Source: Pseudomonadota bacterium (GTDB lineage Bacteria > Pseudomonadota > Alphaproteobacteria > Rhizobiales > Hyphomicrobiaceae). From it: a stretch of 25,330 bases of DNA. Each line of letters starts with the position of its first letter. Position 1 is the stretch's first letter. Shown one piece after another: positions 1 to 9,699 of this stretch. A program made the position numbers and the translations under genes. The notes under the pieces were generated by a model. That model did not search any database. It worked only from the letters and a program-made list of their open reading frames with translations, and had not been told where the DNA came from. Location: the NCBI GenBank assembly GCA_003242645.1, contig QGVC01000012.1, positions 1-25,330 on the forward strand, given 5' to 3'.

Positions 1-87
1 AAGGTGGTCGGGCCCGAGGTCAAGATCGATGGGCAGGAAGTGCTCATCATGAAGGAGAGCGACATCATGGGCGTGCTGGACAAGTGA
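1..87 (+). CDS. groES: Co-chaperonin GroES, C-terminal fragment (5' end outside window)
   Basis: The first 87 bases read in frame to a TGA and encode 28 residues. They end in the GroES C-terminal strand, with the motif LIMKESDIMGVL close to the stop. GroES is the heptameric lid of the GroEL chaperonin and acts in the cytoplasm in ATP-driven protein folding. groEL follows 139 bp downstream on the same strand, the standard groESL order. The start and any CIRCE/HrcA or RpoH-type promoter lie upstream of the window, so regulation cannot be judged. The fragment is short, but sequence and context agree. Confidence 0.93.
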   Translation, partial: KVVGPEVKIDGQEVLIMKESDIMGVLDK

Positions 88-220
88 GCCAGCCCCGTCC
101 GCAGGTCAAATGCTTACAGTGAAGATTACGAGGGATTGAGAAAGCCGTCGGCGTGCGAAGAGCACACCTTCACGACTGAGCGATCTCATCCTTTCCCGAA
201 CAACCCCCAACCAGGAGTAG

Positions 221-1855
<1,635 letters not shown>

Positions 1856-1883
1856 TTCAGGTCTCCCCAGACCTTGGACGGAG

Positions 1884-1920
1884 GGGCCGTACCGGGCGAC
1901 CGGCGCGGCCCTTTCTCTTT
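1884..1920 (+). terminator. Rho-independent terminator after groESL
   Basis: A GC stem, GGGCCG (1884-1889) pairing with CGGCCC (1906-1911), encloses an inner CCG/CGG pairing. A pyrimidine run, TTTCTCTTT (1912-1920), follows immediately. It starts 28 bp after the groEL stop, as expected for the end of the groESL operon. Confidence 0.72.
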
Positions 1921-1974
1921 CCGGCAAGGCTTCTGGAAGTCGGCACCCAGGTCGCGGCGAGCAGACCGCCGCCG

Positions 1975-3585
1975 TCAGTGTGCCCTAAGCCAACCCCGCA
2001 GATCGCGAATGATTTCGCGCGCTGCATTATGACCCGGGACGCCGGTGACGCCCCCGCCCGGGTGAGCCCCCGAGCCGCACAGGTACAGGCCGGGTACTGG
2101 CATCCGGTAATCGGCGTAGCCGAGCACAGGGCGCGCGAAGAAGAGCTGATCGAGCGACAACTGGCCGTGGAAGATGTCGCCGTCGACCATGCCGAAGCGG
2201 CGTTCTAGATCGAGCGGCGATAGCACCTGCCGGGCGATCACACTTGCCTTGAAGTTCGGTGCGTAGCGGTTGACGGTATCGATGACGAGATCGGCGAACT
2301 CTTCTTTCGCCTCGTCCCAGCTCCGGCCATCGGGCAGATGCGGTGCCACATGCTGAACAAACAGGCTCGCGACGTGCCGGCCCGATGGGGCGAGAGACGG
2401 ATCGAGCGTCGAGGGGATGAGCATTTCGATGATGGGCTCGCGCGACCAGCCATGCAGACGCGCATCGATGTAGGCCCGCTCCAGATAGGAAATGGTCGGC
2501 CCAATGATGATGCCGGAGCCATGGTGCGCCTGCGGCTCCTTACCCGGTAGGCAAAGAAAATCGGGTAGCTCCGACAGCGCCACGTTCATCCGAAAGCTGC
2601 CTGAGCCCGATTTCAAGCCGAGAAAACGCGCCCGCAGCTCGGGTGAAATGGCCCCATCCGGCACGAGATCGCGAAAAAGCAGCTTCGGCGGGATGTTGGC
2701 GGCAACGACCCGCGCCTGGATCGTCTCGCCTGATTCGAGCACCACCCCAGAGGCCCGCCCTTCGGTCACCTTGATTTGCGCAACGCGCGCGCTGGTCCGT
2801 ACCACTGCTCCGCGGGCCTGGGCAGCAGCACACATCGCCTGCGTAATGGCCCCCATGCCGCCGACGGCGTGACCCCACACGCCCGGCTTCCCATTCACCT
2901 CGCCGAAGCAATGGTGCAGCAGGACATAAGCCGTTCCCGGAGTGAAGGGGGACGCGAAGGTGCCGACGATGCTGTCGAAGGCGAAGGCGCCCTGCACAAT
3001 ATCGCTCTCGAACCAGCTGGCGAGATAGTCGGCGGCGCTCTTGGTGAACAAATCGATGAGCAGTCGCTGATCTTCGACGCTTAGCCCAAGCAGCCGGCGG
3101 CCAAGCCCGGCAGCCTTGATCAGCTCGAGGATTCCGCCACCTGCGTTGGGCGGCGTCCGCAGAACGAGGTCACGCAGCACTGCCGCCGCGCGCTCCAACG
3201 CCGCGTCGTAAGCTGGCAATCGCTCAGCATCGCGTTTCGAAAAGGCCGCGATCGCCTTTTGGCGCCCGGCAACTCCATAGGGCATCAGCAGGCCACGCTC
3301 GGCATCGATGGGCCAAAAATTAGCGGCCGGACGCTCGATAATCCTGAGCCCGAATTTTTCGAGCTGCAGATCAGCGATCACCTTCGGGTTGAGGAGGCTG
3401 ACCGTGTAGGCGGCAACGGAATTGCGAAACCCTGGATGGAATTCCTCCGTCAGTGCAGCGCCGCCGACGACCTCGTTCTTTTCGAGCACGATCACCTTGA
3501 GCCCGGCGCCAGCCAGATACGCTGCGCACGTGAGCCCGTTGTGCCCAGCGCCAATGATCGCAACGTCGTACCTCCGGTCGCTCAT
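1975..3585 (-). CDS. FAD-dependent oxidoreductase, PYROXD2 / phytoene-dehydrogenase-like (COG1233)
   Basis: A 536-residue flavoprotein. The N-terminus holds a Rossmann dinucleotide fold: a beta strand followed by GAGHNGL (12-18), and the acidic Glu35 (VLEKNEVVGG) expected to bind the ribose of FAD. The C-terminus carries the second FAD contact, GSGAHPGGGVTGVPG (about 504-518), typical of the COG1233 group that includes phytoene desaturases and PYROXD2. No signal peptide or clear membrane segment is seen. No carotenoid genes such as crtB or crtE lie nearby, so carotenoid synthesis is not supported and the substrate is unknown. The ATG at 3585 has a GGGAG site directly upstream. It is transcribed divergently from the hydroxyacid dehydrogenase. 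The superfamily is certain, the substrate is not. Confidence 0.9.
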   Translation of the reverse strand: MSDRRYDVAIIGAGHNGLTCAAYLAGAGLKVIVLEKNEVVGGAALTEEFHPGFRNSVAAYTVSLLNPKVIADLQLEKFGLRIIERPAANFWPIDAERGLLMPYGVAGRQKAIAAFSKRDAERLPAYDAALERAAAVLRDLVLRTPPNAGGGILELIKAAGLGRRLLGLSVEDQRLLIDLFTKSAADYLASWFESDIVQGAFAFDSIVGTFASPFTPGTAYVLLHHCFGEVNGKPGVWGHAVGGMGAITQAMCAAAQARGAVVRTSARVAQIKVTEGRASGVVLESGETIQARVVAANIPPKLLFRDLVPDGAISPELRARFLGLKSGSGSFRMNVALSELPDFLCLPGKEPQAHHGSGIIIGPTISYLERAYIDARLHGWSREPIIEMLIPSTLDPSLAPSGRHVASLFVQHVAPHLPDGRSWDEAKEEFADLVIDTVNRYAPNFKASVIARQVLSPLDLERRFGMVDGDIFHGQLSLDQLFFARPVLGYADYRMPVPGLYLCGSGAHPGGGVTGVPGHNAAREIIRDLRGWLRAH

Positions 3586-3704
3586 AACTCCCGCTTGTCA
3601 CGCGCCAGGGCTGAGTTGGCAAGGCGGCACAGTCATTGAACCACTCTCGAGCGAATGTTACGACGCAGGCACGAAGGAAGGATTGCCGCTGGAGAGAGAG
3701 TACG

Positions 3705-4679
3705 ATGACCAAGCCTGCTCTGCTGATGACCGGCCGAATGATGAAGCTGATTGAGGAGCAACTCGATGAGGCCTTCACCGTGCACCGGTTGGCTCAGCCG
3801 GCGGACTTGGACGAGACGCTCGCAAAGGTAGGCGACAGCATCGAAGCGATCTGCACGGGTGGCCACACGGGCGTGAAGGTTGATGACGCGCTGATGGCAA
3901 AGCTGCCGAAGCTCAGGATCATCGGCAATTTCGGCGTCGGTTACGACAGCGTGGATGCGGCGGCGGCGGGCAAGCGCGGCATCATCGTCACCAATACGCC
4001 CGACGTGCTGACGGAGGAGGTGGCCGATACCACGCTCGGGTTGCTCCTTATGACCGTGCGCGAGCTGTCCCAGGCGGAGCGCTGGCTGAGGGAAGGCAAG
4101 TGGGCCACCGAAGGCGATTACCCGCTCACACAAGCCAGCTTGCGCGACCGGAGCGTCGGCATCCTTGGCATGGGCCGCATCGGCATGGCGATTGCCCGGC
4201 GTCTGGAAGCGTTCGCCGTGCCGGTCTCCTACTGCGCTCGGCACCGGCGGGAGAACCTGCCCTATCCCTACTATCCGACTGCTGTGGAGCTGGCGAAGGC
4301 GGTCGATACGCTCATTGTCATCACGCCCGGCGGCCCGGAGACAAGGAACATCGTCGATGCCGCCGTGCTGGAGGCGCTCGGCCCCCGTGGAATCCTCATC
4401 AACATGGCACGCGGTTCATGCGTCGACGAGCAAGCGCTCATCAACGCACTCCGGAACCGCACGATTCATGCGGCGGGGCTCGACGTGTTCCTGAACGAGC
4501 CGAGGATCAACCCCGAGTTTCTCACGCTGCCAAATGCAGTGCTGCTGCCGCACGTCGGCTCGGCCTCGGTTCACACGCGCAACAAGATGGGCCAGCTCGT
4601 CGTCGACAACCTGAAAGCTTATCTCGAGCGAAAGCCGCCCCTGACCCCGGTGCCGGAGACACCTTTCAAGGGGTGGTGA
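3705..4679 (+). CDS. D-isomer-specific 2-hydroxyacid dehydrogenase (glyoxylate/hydroxypyruvate reductase-like)
   Basis: A 324-residue NAD(P)-dependent dehydrogenase expected to reduce a 2-keto acid, such as hydroxypyruvate or glyoxylate, to the D-hydroxy acid. The cofactor motif is GMGRIG (155-160). The catalytic triad is complete: Arg236 (MARGS), Glu265 (NEP) and His283 (LPHVGS). An in-frame ATG exists at 3636, but the one at 3705 is preferred. It has a purine-rich GGAGAGAGAG site just upstream, and it starts the protein where the family normally does (MTKPALLMTG). A weak promoter-like TTGAAC (3636-3641) with a TACGAC 17 bp later overlaps the alternative start. The motifs resemble GhrB/GyaR enzymes, but substrate choice cannot be read from sequence. 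Confidence 0.92.
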   Translation: MTKPALLMTGRMMKLIEEQLDEAFTVHRLAQPADLDETLAKVGDSIEAICTGGHTGVKVDDALMAKLPKLRIIGNFGVGYDSVDAAAAGKRGIIVTNTPDVLTEEVADTTLGLLLMTVRELSQAERWLREGKWATEGDYPLTQASLRDRSVGILGMGRIGMAIARRLEAFAVPVSYCARHRRENLPYPYYPTAVELAKAVDTLIVITPGGPETRNIVDAAVLEALGPRGILINMARGSCVDEQALINALRNRTIHAAGLDVFLNEPRINPEFLTLPNAVLLPHVGSASVHTRNKMGQLVVDNLKAYLERKPPLTPVPETPFKGW

Positions 4680-4780
4680 CCGGCGCAGGGGTGACGAAAA
4701 CTACGGCAAATCGAGGCTGCAACACAGCAACGCACTTGCCCCGGCCTCGGCCTGCGCCTAGTAGTGTCACCCCGGATTGA

Positions 4781-6172
<1,392 letters not shown>

Positions 6173-6232
6173 ACCGCAGACCCGTCCAGGAGGTGCGGGC
6201 CTCGCGCCACAGCGGACCTAGAAAATGTATGG

Positions 6233-6256
6233 AGCGGCCTAAACATATTGGCCGCT
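6233..6256 (+). terminator. Hairpin after the aminotransferase gene (weak terminator candidate)
   Basis: AGCGGCC (6233-6239) pairs with GGCCGCT (6250-6256) around a 10-base AT-rich loop, 60 bp past the aminotransferase stop. There is no T-run after it, so Rho-independent termination is doubtful. Confidence 0.35.
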
Positions 6257-6358
6257 GACACATCAAAACGCTACAGTGCCGAGTGCCGAAGCCGAAGGCG
6301 GCTCGTTTCGGCACAATTGCTGGTGGCTCGTATAGAGCCTGAGCATGAGCAGGTGAGA

Positions 6359-6556
6359 ATGGGCAGAGCAGTTGTGGTGGGCATCTCGATCGCCGCGGCG
6401 CTCGCAGTCGCGGGCTGCGGGGTGCGCGGTTCTCTCGAAGCCCCGCCAAACCCACAGGCGGACACCACCGCTCAGGCGGATTCAGGCCAGGGCAAGCCCG
6501 CAGGCGCAGCGCCCAAGCCTCACCGGAGCTTCGTTCTCGACGGTCTCCTCCGGTAA
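6359..6556 (+). CDS. lptM: Small LptM-like lipoprotein
   Basis: A 65-residue predicted lipoprotein. A short positive N-terminus and hydrophobic stretch lead to a lipobox (AVAGC) with the lipidated Cys at position 20. The sequence just after, CGVRGSLEAPP, fits the LptM (formerly YifL) pattern CGxxGxL.PP. In E. coli LptM supports assembly of the LptDE outer-membrane LPS translocon. A proline/alanine-rich linker follows, and the protein ends FVLDGLLR, an ending I recall from alphaproteobacterial members. The open frame reaches an ATG at 6248, but the ATG at 6359 has an AGGTGA site and puts the signal peptide at the N-terminus. In many rhizobia this gene lies between argH and lysA; here neither is adjacent. 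Family assignment rests on the lipobox motif. Confidence 0.8.
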   Translation: MGRAVVVGISIAAALAVAGCGVRGSLEAPPNPQADTTAQADSGQGKPAGAAPKPHRSFVLDGLLR

Positions 6557-6566
6557 CCGATAGCGC

Positions 6567-7205
6567 TCAAACCAAGAACGGGTTCGAAACGCGCTCGGCG
6601 CCGAAAGTGCTCGTCGGGCCGTGACCGCAGATGAACGCGACATCGTCCCCGAGCGGCAGCAGCTTGGTCTTGATCGCGGTGATCAGCGCGTCGTGATCGC
6701 CGTAAGGAAAGTCGGTCCGCCCGATCGATCCGCGAAAGATCACGTCGCCCACCAGCGCGAACCGCTGACTTGAGTTGTAGAGGACGACCGACCCCGGCGA
6801 ATGGCCCGGGCAATGCAACACCGAGAACCGGTGGCCTGCCACCTCGACGGTATCCCCTTCTTTGAGCCAGCGGTCGGGTGCGACGGCTCGGGCCTTCATG
6901 CCATAAACGCGGCCCTGCTCTTCCAGACCATCCAGCAGAAAGCGATCAGCCTCGTGCGGTCCTTCGATCGGCACACCGAGAGCGTCCCTGAGGTCGGCGG
7001 CCCCTCCGGCATGATCAATGTGCCCATGGGTCAAAATGATCTTCTCGACCGTCATGCCGGCTTTGGCGATCGCTGCCTGAACGCGGTCGAGATCCCCGCC
7101 CGGGTCGACAACGGCTCCCCCATTCGTCGTCGGGTCCCAAATCAACGTGCAGTTTTGCTGAAATGGCGTTACCGAGACGATCGCCGCTTTGAGCCCTGCT
7201 GCCAT
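6567..7205 (-). CDS. MBL-fold metallo-hydrolase (glyoxalase II-like, YcbL type)
   Basis: A 212-residue zinc hydrolase of the metallo-beta-lactamase fold. The metal ligands are present: HGHIDH (60-65), His135 in CPGHSPGS, Asp154 in VGDVIFRGS, and His195 in CGHGPTS. This compact arrangement, without the C-terminal substrate domain of classical GloB, matches the YcbL group, which is proposed to hydrolyse S-D-lactoylglutathione or similar thioesters. The frame can be extended to a TTG at 7226. The ATG at 7205 is preferred because a GAGG site lies 9 bases upstream. It is convergent with the lipoprotein gene, 10 bp away, and lies downstream of ctrA on the same strand beyond a terminator. The exact substrate is unknown. 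Confidence 0.9.
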   Translation of the reverse strand: MAAGLKAAIVSVTPFQQNCTLIWDPTTNGGAVVDPGGDLDRVQAAIAKAGMTVEKIILTHGHIDHAGGAADLRDALGVPIEGPHEADRFLLDGLEEQGRVYGMKARAVAPDRWLKEGDTVEVAGHRFSVLHCPGHSPGSVVLYNSSQRFALVGDVIFRGSIGRTDFPYGDHDALITAIKTKLLPLGDDVAFICGHGPTSTFGAERVSNPFLV

Positions 7206-7277
7206 GACTGCCGTCCTCACTGCCAAGGCGGCCTGCTTAGCTCATTCCGCCGCAAGGCTCCACCCCATCAAAGAGCA

Positions 7278-7296
7278 AGGGGGCCCGCGGCCCCCT
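7278..7296 (-). terminator. Terminator hairpin downstream of ctrA
   Basis: AGGGGGCC (7278-7285) and GGCCCCCT (7289-7296) form a perfect 8-bp GC stem with a 3-base loop, 32 bp past the ctrA stop. On the minus strand it is followed by the moderately T-rich TTGCTCTTT. This separates ctrA from the metallo-hydrolase gene. Confidence 0.62.
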
Positions 7297-7328
7297 GTCT
7301 CGCGAAATCCGACCTGACAGCAGACTGC

Positions 7329-8024
7329 TCAAGCAGCCGCATGCTCGTCGCTGGGATCGCGGAGGACGTAGCCGCGTCCCCACACCGTCTCGATGTAGTG
7401 CTTGCCGCCCGTGGCGGCCTGAAGCTTCTTGCGCAGCTTGCAGATGAAGACGTCGATGATCTTCAGCTCCGGCTCGTCCATGCCGCCGTAGAGATGGTTG
7501 AGGAACATCTCCTTCGTCAGCGTGGTCCCCTTGCGCAGGGAGAGCAGCTCGAGCATCTGGTACTCTTTGCCCGTCAAGTGCACCCGCTGCCCGTTCACTT
7601 CGACCGTCTTCGTGTCGAGGTTGACGCAGACCTCGCCCGTCCGGATCACGGACTGGGCGTGCCCCTTCGAGCGCCGCACGATGGCGTGAATGCGGGCCAC
7701 CAGCTCGTCCTTGTGGAACGGCTTCGTCATATAGTCGTCTGCACCGAAGCCCAGCCCGCGAACCTTATCTTCAATACCGGCCAAGCCCGACAGGATGAGA
7801 ATGGGAGTGGTGACCTTGCTGACCCGAAGTGTCTTGAGTACTTCGTAGCCGCTGATGTCTGGCAAGTTCAAATCCAATAAAATGATGTCGTAGTCGTAGA
7901 GCTTGCCGAGGTCTGCACCGTCCTCGCCGAGATCAGTCGTGTATACGTTGAAGCCCTCCGACTGGAGCATCAACTGGATGCTCTGCGCCGTGGCGCTATC
8001 GTCTTCGATCAGAAGGACTCTCAT
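7329..8024 (-). CDS. ctrA: Cell-cycle master response regulator CtrA
   Basis: A 231-residue OmpR-type response regulator, the same length as Caulobacter CtrA. The receiver domain (about 1-115) has the acidic pair Asp8/Asp9, phospho-acceptor Asp51 ([10 protein letters not shown]), Ser79 and Lys101. The winged-helix DNA-binding domain (about 125-225) includes [11 protein letters not shown] and the recognition region [14 protein letters not shown], ending [10 protein letters not shown]. CtrA represses replication initiation and activates division, flagellar and chemotaxis genes; it is phosphorylated by the CckA-ChpT relay. The protein ends EHAAA, consistent with the C-terminal Ala-Ala used for ClpXP degradation. 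The ATG at 8024 has an AGAGGA site; the 39-codon upstream extension is non-family. sciP and fliJ are neighbours. Confidence 0.97.
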   Translation of the reverse strand: MRVLLIEDDSATAQSIQLMLQSEGFNVYTTDLGEDGADLGKLYDYDIILLDLNLPDISGYEVLKTLRVSKVTTPILILSGLAGIEDKVRGLGFGADDYMTKPFHKDELVARIHAIVRRSKGHAQSVIRTGEVCVNLDTKTVEVNGQRVHLTGKEYQMLELLSLRKGTTLTKEMFLNHLYGGMDEPELKIIDVFICKLRKKLQAATGGKHYIETVWGRGYVLRDPSDEHAAA

Positions 8025-8119
8025 GCTATTCCTCTCTTCGAGAGCCCGGTTTGTTCCAGGCCCGCTGCCCCGTTCAGAAGAGCACGCACCACTAACTGCC
8101 ATAACTACCTCGTGAAACT

Positions 8120-8139
8120 TTAACAGATCAGAGGTTAAC
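8120..8139. promoter_or_regulatory. Paired TTAAC motifs upstream of ctrA (possible CtrA half-sites)
   Basis: TTAAC occurs at 8120-8124 and again at 8135-8139, about 100 bp upstream of the ctrA start. CtrA boxes are TTAA-N7-TTAA, but here the two TTAA cores are 11 bases apart, so this is not a standard full site. The direct repeat of the half-site in the promoter region of an autoregulated gene is suggestive only. Confidence 0.35.
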
Positions 8140-8377
8140 AAAGCCTGATCAAATAACTCTACTGCGCATAACTTGGCTGAACAACATCAGTGCCAGGCAC
8201 CTACTACGCGCCAATTTGGGTTCGACCAAATACGACTTCTCAACGAGCAACCCGTGGTGCCCGTTTGGGTCGTGCTACGATGTTGTCAGTCCCTCAAATG
8301 GCGAGAACGCGCAGGCAGACGGTGCACAATCCGAGACCGGTCCCCCCAAGACCGGCCGGCACGCGTGATCATCCACC

Positions 8378-8382
8378 GAATC
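8378..8382. promoter_or_regulatory. GANTC (CcrM) methylation site in the ctrA-fliJ gap
   Basis: GAATC. CcrM methylates GANTC in alphaproteobacteria and GcrA reads the methylation state at cell-cycle promoters. This is one of two such sites in the gap, about 355 bp from the ctrA start. The function is inferred from the regulatory context. Confidence 0.4.
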
Positions 8383-8414
8383 AAAGGATTATCAGAATTC
8401 GGCGGCTTGCCCTA

Positions 8415-8419
8415 GAGTC
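8415..8419. promoter_or_regulatory. Second GANTC (CcrM) methylation site in the ctrA-fliJ gap
   Basis: GAGTC, 37 bp from the first GANTC site. Clustered GANTC sites occur in cell-cycle promoters, but two in 635 bp is only slightly above chance. Confidence 0.35.
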
Positions 8420-8477
8420 ACGGACGCCATTTGGAGCCATCTCGCCGCCGAAAATTTTGTCAGCAGACTGAAGTGAC

Positions 8478-8512
8478 TTTACCGCAACTTAATTGGTGGT
8501 CTGTACGTTAAT
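8478..8512 (+). promoter_or_regulatory. Candidate CtrA-dependent promoter for fliJ
   Basis: TTTA (8478-8481), seven bases, then TTAA (8489-8492) matches the CtrA box TTAA-N7-TTAA with one mismatch. A -10-like GTTAAT (8507-8512) follows 14 bases later. CtrA-activated promoters usually have the box overlapping the -35 position, as here. A start near 8519 would give fliJ a leader of about 140 bases. This is prediction from motifs only. Confidence 0.38.
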
Positions 8513-8659
8513 AGTGAAAACTCCCTTGCTGGCGTGGGTGGGTCAACGCGGGTCGGACCAGCAGGAAAGAAGCGGCGAGAGCCTCAGGCGTCGCCTGGCA
8601 TGCATTTTGTACATCAAGTCTAAGTCAGGCATTGTTCGAATATGTTAGGGGTATCGAAC

Positions 8660-9043
8660 ATGAAATCTCGGGACACCAGCCTCCGCATCAAGCGCTTTGC
8701 TGCAGAGGAGAAGCGCCGCAAGGTGGCGGACATCGAGCAAATGATCCGCGAGTTCGAGCACATGGCCATGGAGCTCGACCGGCAGGTCCAAGCGGAGGAG
8801 GAGCGTACCGGCATCCGCGACAAGTCCCACTTCGCCTACTCCACCCTCGCCAAGGCTGCAGCTCAGCGCCGCGACAACCTGCGGGCCTCGATTGCCAATC
8901 TCCAGAAGACTCTTGAGATTGCCATTCGTGAACGCGACGATGCCTGGGCAGATCTGGACAAGCTCACGGCATCTGAAGCTCAGCGCGACTTCGACCGCAT
9001 GCCACGCCGCTCGGAGCGCGAGTCAAGCCACATCGTCCGCTAA
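8660..9043 (+). CDS. fliJ: FliJ-like flagellar export protein (rhizobial ctrA-adjacent type)
   Basis: A 127-residue protein that is almost entirely charged and helical, with two likely coiled-coil stretches (about 10-55 and 70-115) and no signal peptide. In rhizobia the gene beside ctrA encodes a protein of this length and pattern annotated as FliJ, with recognisable segments KRFAAEEKRRKVADIEQMI and HFAYSTLAKAAAQRRDNL. FliJ is a soluble component of the flagellar type III export apparatus that contacts the FliI/FliH ATPase and FlhA. An ATG at 8642 is in frame, but the one at 8660 has AGGGG nine bases upstream and gives the normal MKSR start. No other flagellar gene is in the window, so flagellar function rests on family and synteny. 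Confidence 0.82.
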   Translation: MKSRDTSLRIKRFAAEEKRRKVADIEQMIREFEHMAMELDRQVQAEEERTGIRDKSHFAYSTLAKAAAQRRDNLRASIANLQKTLEIAIRERDDAWADLDKLTASEAQRDFDRMPRRSERESSHIVR

Positions 9044-9420
9044 GCGATTGAATTTCCACGAGCTTGTCTGCATGCCGACCCGCGGGCCAGCATTGGTTCC
9101 GCGGGTTTGTGCCGTGATCAATCGGTTCGGTCGGTAGCAGCGTCCCCGCGAGCGGCTTGGTTCGATAAGCCAGCAGAAGTCCGGCACGCTCGATCAACAG
9201 CTGTATTCGAGCGTTGGAGTGAACGTGTTCTCAGTAGATTGAAGTAAAACCAAGCCGTTCGGCCCCGAATAGTTCTGGGCCCGCGGCGGAGAGACGTCAG
9301 GCTCACGCTGACGCCTTCGCCACCGGCACGGCCAATGGCCAGCAAATCGCGTTCCCGGCCGCGGGCCGGGCTCACGTTTGCGGGCACGGAGAAACTAGGA
9401 AGAACACTAGGAAAGGTGGA
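9044..9420. other. 377-bp convergent gap between fliJ and sciP
   Basis: No gene is supported. It holds three perfect hairpins. One is the fliJ terminator candidate at 9078-9108. The second is CGTCAG (9295-9300) with CTGACG (9308-9313). The third is CCCGGCC (9354-9360) with GGCCGGG (9364-9370). The third lies 51 bp beyond the sciP stop and may help end sciP transcription, although no T-run follows it on the minus strand. I see no start site or coding pattern for a small RNA or peptide. Confidence 0.55.
9078..9108 (+). terminator. Terminator candidate after fliJ
   Basis: ACCCGCGG (9078-9085) and CCGCGGGT (9099-9106) form a perfect 8-bp stem with a 13-base loop, 34 bp past the fliJ stop. Only a short TTTGT follows, so strength is moderate at best. 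Confidence 0.5.
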
Positions 9421-9699
9421 TCAGTCTCGGTAATCCTGAATGCGCGTCGCACGCAGGCCGGGCAGCCCGTGCTTATCGATCGAACGCTGCCAACTCAGGA
9501 ACTCGTCCACCGAGAGGGAATAGCGCTCGCAAGCCTCTTCCAGGCTCAACAGGCCCCCGCGAACGGCCGCCACGACCTCCGCCTTCCGACGGATGACCCA
9601 GCGCTTGGTATCGCGCGGAGGAAGGTCTGCAATCGTCAGCGGACTCCCATCAGGCCCAATGACGTAGCGAACTCTCGAACGGTACTGTTGCTCGGACAT
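9421..9699 (-). CDS. sciP: CtrA inhibitor SciP (DUF1153)
   Basis: A 92-residue helix-turn-helix protein. The whole central stretch is the DUF1153/SciP signature, seen in GPDGSPLTIADLPP (15-28), RWVIRRKAEVVAAVRGG and LSLEEACERYSLSVDEFLSWQ. In Caulobacter SciP accumulates after CtrA, binds it and stops it recruiting RNA polymerase, which shuts off CtrA-activated genes until the next cycle. Length matches the family (about 90 residues). The ATG at 9699 has only a weak GTAGAGTG site. It lies 1.4 kb from ctrA, with fliJ between them and mnmA divergent upstream. A CtrA-box-like element lies about 55 bp before its start, fitting the known activation of sciP by CtrA. Confidence 0.96.
   Translation of the reverse strand: MSEQQYRSRVRYVIGPDGSPLTIADLPPRDTKRWVIRRKAEVVAAVRGGLLSLEEACERYSLSVDEFLSWQRSIDKHGLPGLRATRIQDYRD

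Larger units (their letters stand above)
8025..8659. other. 635-bp divergent intergenic region between ctrA and fliJ
   Basis: No credible gene is seen; the two overlapping plus-strand open frames here (8173-8415 and 8190-8471) lack good starts and family resemblance. It must hold both the ctrA and the fliJ promoters and is less GC-rich than its surroundings. It contains two TTAAC copies near ctrA, two GANTC sites in the middle and a TTTA-N7-TTAA element near fliJ, each listed separately. A CAGGCG-T-CGCCTG palindrome lies at about 8585-8597. No small RNA family could be recognised by eye. Confidence 0.7.

Noticed and set aside
6801..7880. 359-codon plus-strand open frame across the metallo-hydrolase and ctrA
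   Set aside because: It runs antisense through two firmly identified genes and their terminator, and has no recognisable domain.
8173..8471. Two overlapping small open frames (80 and 93 codons) in the ctrA-fliJ gap
   Set aside because: No convincing ribosome-binding site and no motif. They overlap each other in different frames, and the region is better explained as promoter DNA.
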